Below are positions 4,420 to 6,319 of a DNA stretch of 6,319 nt, in pieces. Numbering within the stretch: position 1 is the first letter of the stretch; each line of letters begins with the position of its first letter. Where the stretch lies: NCBI GenBank assembly GCA_003151375.1, contig PLXI01000162.1, forward strand, positions 1 through 6,319, written 5' to 3'. Source of the stretch: Hyphomicrobiales bacterium. Its GTDB lineage: Bacteria; Pseudomonadota; Alphaproteobacteria; Rhizobiales; Aestuariivirgaceae. Both the position numbers and the translations under genes were made by a program. A model generated the notes under the pieces. The model was not told where the DNA came from, made no database searches, and saw only the letters and a program-made list of their open reading frames with translations.

Positions 4420-6319
4420 GTGTCCAATTCCACTTCCCGCGCCATTCCAAATCTTTGGGATAACGCCAAAGCCCAAACGATGAATGAGCCGGATCGCCTG
4501 GTGTATCGCTCCAATTTATTAGGCTCTGACAAGCGTGTGACCAACTATGGCGGCGGCAACACATCCTCAAAGATTTGGGAAAAGGATCCACTCACCGGCG
4601 AAAATGTCGAAGTTTTGTGGGTCAAAGGTTCCGGTGGCGATAATGCCACCATCAAACGCGATGGTTTTGCTACGCTCTATATGGAAAAGCTCCGTGCACT
4701 GAAGAAACTATATCGCGGATTGGAACATGAAGATGAAATGGTGGATTATCTTCCCCATTGCACTTTCAACTTAAATGGACGCGCTGCTTCGATTGATACA
4801 CCGCTGCATGCTTTTGTGCCAAAGCCTTATGTTGACCACATGCATCCAGATGCCTGCATTGCTATTGCCGCAGCGAAAGATTCAAAGGCCCTTACGCAGA
4901 AAATTTTTGGCGATGAGATTGGCTGGCTGCCTTGGAAGCGCCCAGGCTTTGAGCTTGGATTATGGCTTGAAAAATTCTGCGTCGAAAACCCCAAGGCCAA
5001 GGGCGCGATTTTAGAAAGCCATGGGCTTTTCACTTGGGGGGATACGCCGCAAGAATGTTATGAAACAACATTGGCCACCATCAACAAAGCCGATGCTTGG
5101 CTCATTGCCCAAACCAAGGGCAAAGAAGCTTTTGGTGGTGCAGCTACGAAATCGCTCGCTGTCGATGAACGAAGCGCCAGGGCCGCCGCCATCATGCCGC
5201 GCATTCGTGGTTTGATTTCGGGTGAACATCATATGGTTGGCCAGTTTGATGATAGTGCTGCCGTATTGGAATTTGTGAATTCCAAGAACCTCAGACCACT
5301 TGCAGCACTTGGCACATCGTGTCCCGATCATTTTCTGCGCACCAAGATTTGCCCATTGGTGGTGGAAGATGAAGCAAAATTATCTGAAGAAGTGGAGGCT
5401 TACCGTAAAAATTACCAAGCCTATTACAACGCTTGCAAGCGCGCCAATTCGCCGGCCATGCGCGATGCGAATCCAGTGGTCTTCCTCATTCCACAGGTGG
5501 GCATGATTACGTTTGCCAAGGATAAAGCCACGGCGCGGATATCTGGCGAATTCTATGTAAATGCCGTCAATGTTATGCGTGGCGCATCGGGTGTTTCGAC
5601 TTATGTGGGCCTGCCACAGCAAGAAGCATTTGATATTGAATACTGGCTGCTCGAAGAAGCAAAATTACAGCGCATGCCGAAACCAAAATCGCTTGCTGGT
5701 CGCATAGCCTTAGTGACAGGTGGTGCTGGTGGCATTGGCAAGGCCACTGCAGCACGCATGCTGCGTGAAGGTGCTTGCGTTGTGTTGGCGGATTTTGACA
5801 AAACCGCGTTGGAAACGGCTAAGGGTGAACTTGCGACTGCCTTCGGCAAGGATTTTGTGAGCACCACGCTGATTGACGTGACCAAGGAAGAGCAGGTGAT
5901 TGCAGGATTTAATGCCGCAGCGCTGCAATTCGGTGGCTTGGACATTCTGGTTTCCAACGCAGGTATTGCCTCATCAGCACCCATTGCCGAAACTACACTC
6001 GCACTTTGGAATAAGAATATGGACATTCTTTCCACTGGGTATTTCCTGGTCTCGCGTGAGGCGTTTAAATTGTTCCATTCACAGAACATGGGCGGCAACG
6101 TCGTTTTCGTAGCTTCCAAAAATGGCCTTGCTGCTTCGCCTAATGCGTCGGCTTATTGCACCGCCAAGGCGGCAGAGATTCATCTGGCGCGTTGCTTGGC
6201 GCTTGAAGGGGCTGAAAAGCAAATCCGTGTAAATGTGGTGAACCCAGATGCTGTTTTGCGCGGTTCTAAAATCTGGCAGGGTGAGTGGCTGGAACAACGT
6301 GCCAGCACTTATCAAACCG
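4420..6319 (+). CDS. rhaD: Bifunctional rhamnulose-1-phosphate aldolase / L-lactaldehyde dehydrogenase RhaD (3' end beyond the window)
   Basis: This cytoplasmic fusion enzyme carries out the last steps of phosphorylative rhamnose breakdown. Its class II aldolase domain splits L-rhamnulose-1-phosphate into DHAP and L-lactaldehyde, and its short-chain dehydrogenase (SDR) domain is expected to oxidise the aldehyde to L-lactate with NAD+. From GTG 4420, 633 codons are visible. The family is about 700 residues, so roughly the last tenth is missing. Aldolase part (about 10-400): phosphate loop GGGNTSSK (44-51), zinc ligands in DHMHPD (His140, His142), and a third His in ESHG (His201). SDR part (about 425 on): cofactor loop TGGAGGIG (433-440), NAG (513-515), and catalytic Ser566, Tyr579 and Lys583 (YCTAK) with the usual 13-residue Ser-Tyr spacing. 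The tail NPDAVLRGSKIW is characteristic of this fusion family. It diverges from rhaRSTP and is probably repressed by RhaR. An isomerase gene often follows in rhizobia, beyond this window. Confidence 0.93.
   Translation, partial: MSNSTSRAIPNLWDNAKAQTMNEPDRLVYRSNLLGSDKRVTNYGGGNTSSKIWEKDPLTGENVEVLWVKGSGGDNATIKRDGFATLYMEKLRALKKLYRGLEHEDEMVDYLPHCTFNLNGRAASIDTPLHAFVPKPYVDHMHPDACIAIAAAKDSKALTQKIFGDEIGWLPWKRPGFELGLWLEKFCVENPKAKGAILESHGLFTWGDTPQECYETTLATINKADAWLIAQTKGKEAFGGAATKSLAVDERSARAAAIMPRIRGLISGEHHMVGQFDDSAAVLEFVNSKNLRPLAALGTSCPDHFLRTKICPLVVEDEAKLSEEVEAYRKNYQAYYNACKRANSPAMRDANPVVFLIPQVGMITFAKDKATARISGEFYVNAVNVMRGASGVSTYVGLPQQEAFDIEYWLLEEAKLQRMPKPKSLAGRIALVTGGAGGIGKATAARMLREGACVVLADFDKTALETAKGELATAFGKDFVSTTLIDVTKEEQVIAGFNAAALQFGGLDILVSNAGIASSAPIAETTLALWNKNMDILSTGYFLVSREAFKLFHSQNMGGNVVFVASKNGLAASPNASAYCTAKAAEIHLARCLALEGAEKQIRVNVVNPDAVLRGSKIWQGEWLEQRASTYQT

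Noticed and set aside
4278..4544. 88-residue minus-strand frame across the divergent region and the rhaD start
   Set aside because: It covers the operator repeats and runs antisense to the conserved rhaD N-terminus. No ribosome site or domain is visible.
5601..6119. 172-residue open frame on the minus strand inside rhaD
   Set aside because: It lies wholly antisense to the conserved SDR domain of rhaD, with low-complexity Ser/Ala/Pro-rich sequence and no recognisable domain. It is a shadow frame.

Overview
The window holds one catabolic locus for the methylpentose L-rhamnose, in the arrangement known from rhizobia such as Rhizobium leguminosarum. The divergent gene order, the ABC uptake system, the DeoR-type repressor, the aldolase/dehydrogenase fusion, and a GC content of about one half by eye suggest an alphaproteobacterium, probably from or near the Hyphomicrobiales, with lower GC than typical soil rhizobia. 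The taxonomy is inference.

Layout: on the minus strand, reading right to left from about 4250 to the left edge, lies an operon rhaR-rhaS-rhaT-rhaP. It encodes a DeoR-family repressor, a periplasmic sugar-binding protein with a signal peptide, a double-domain sugar ABC ATPase, and an inner-membrane permease cut by the window start. The gaps are tight: 35 nt between rhaR and rhaS, and a 1-nt overlap between rhaT and rhaP. The exception is a 55-nt rhaS-rhaT gap that contains a strong hairpin followed by a T-run. On the plus strand, from 4420 to the right edge, lies rhaD. It fuses a class II rhamnulose-1-phosphate aldolase to a short-chain dehydrogenase, and its last few dozen codons fall outside the window.

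The 167-nt divergent control region (4253-4419) is the most informative non-coding part. It has three perfect copies of ATGATTGA spaced exactly 10 bp apart, the last running into a consensus TTGACA -35 for rhaD. The same 9-mer TGATTGACA sits at the -35 of the rhaR promoter on the other strand. Two perfect palindromes also lie there. The simplest reading is that RhaR binds these repeats and blocks both promoters until rhamnose, or a phosphorylated intermediate, releases it.

Together the genes would bind rhamnose in the periplasm (RhaS), import it with ATP (RhaT/RhaP plus probably a second permease beyond the left edge), and, after isomerisation and phosphorylation by enzymes outside the window, split rhamnulose-1-phosphate into DHAP and L-lactaldehyde. 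The dehydrogenase domain of RhaD would then oxidise the aldehyde to lactate. In this nomenclature RhaR, RhaS and RhaT are unrelated to the E. coli proteins of the same names. I see no mobile element, CRISPR array, tRNA, rRNA or truly novel system. The points of interest are regulatory.
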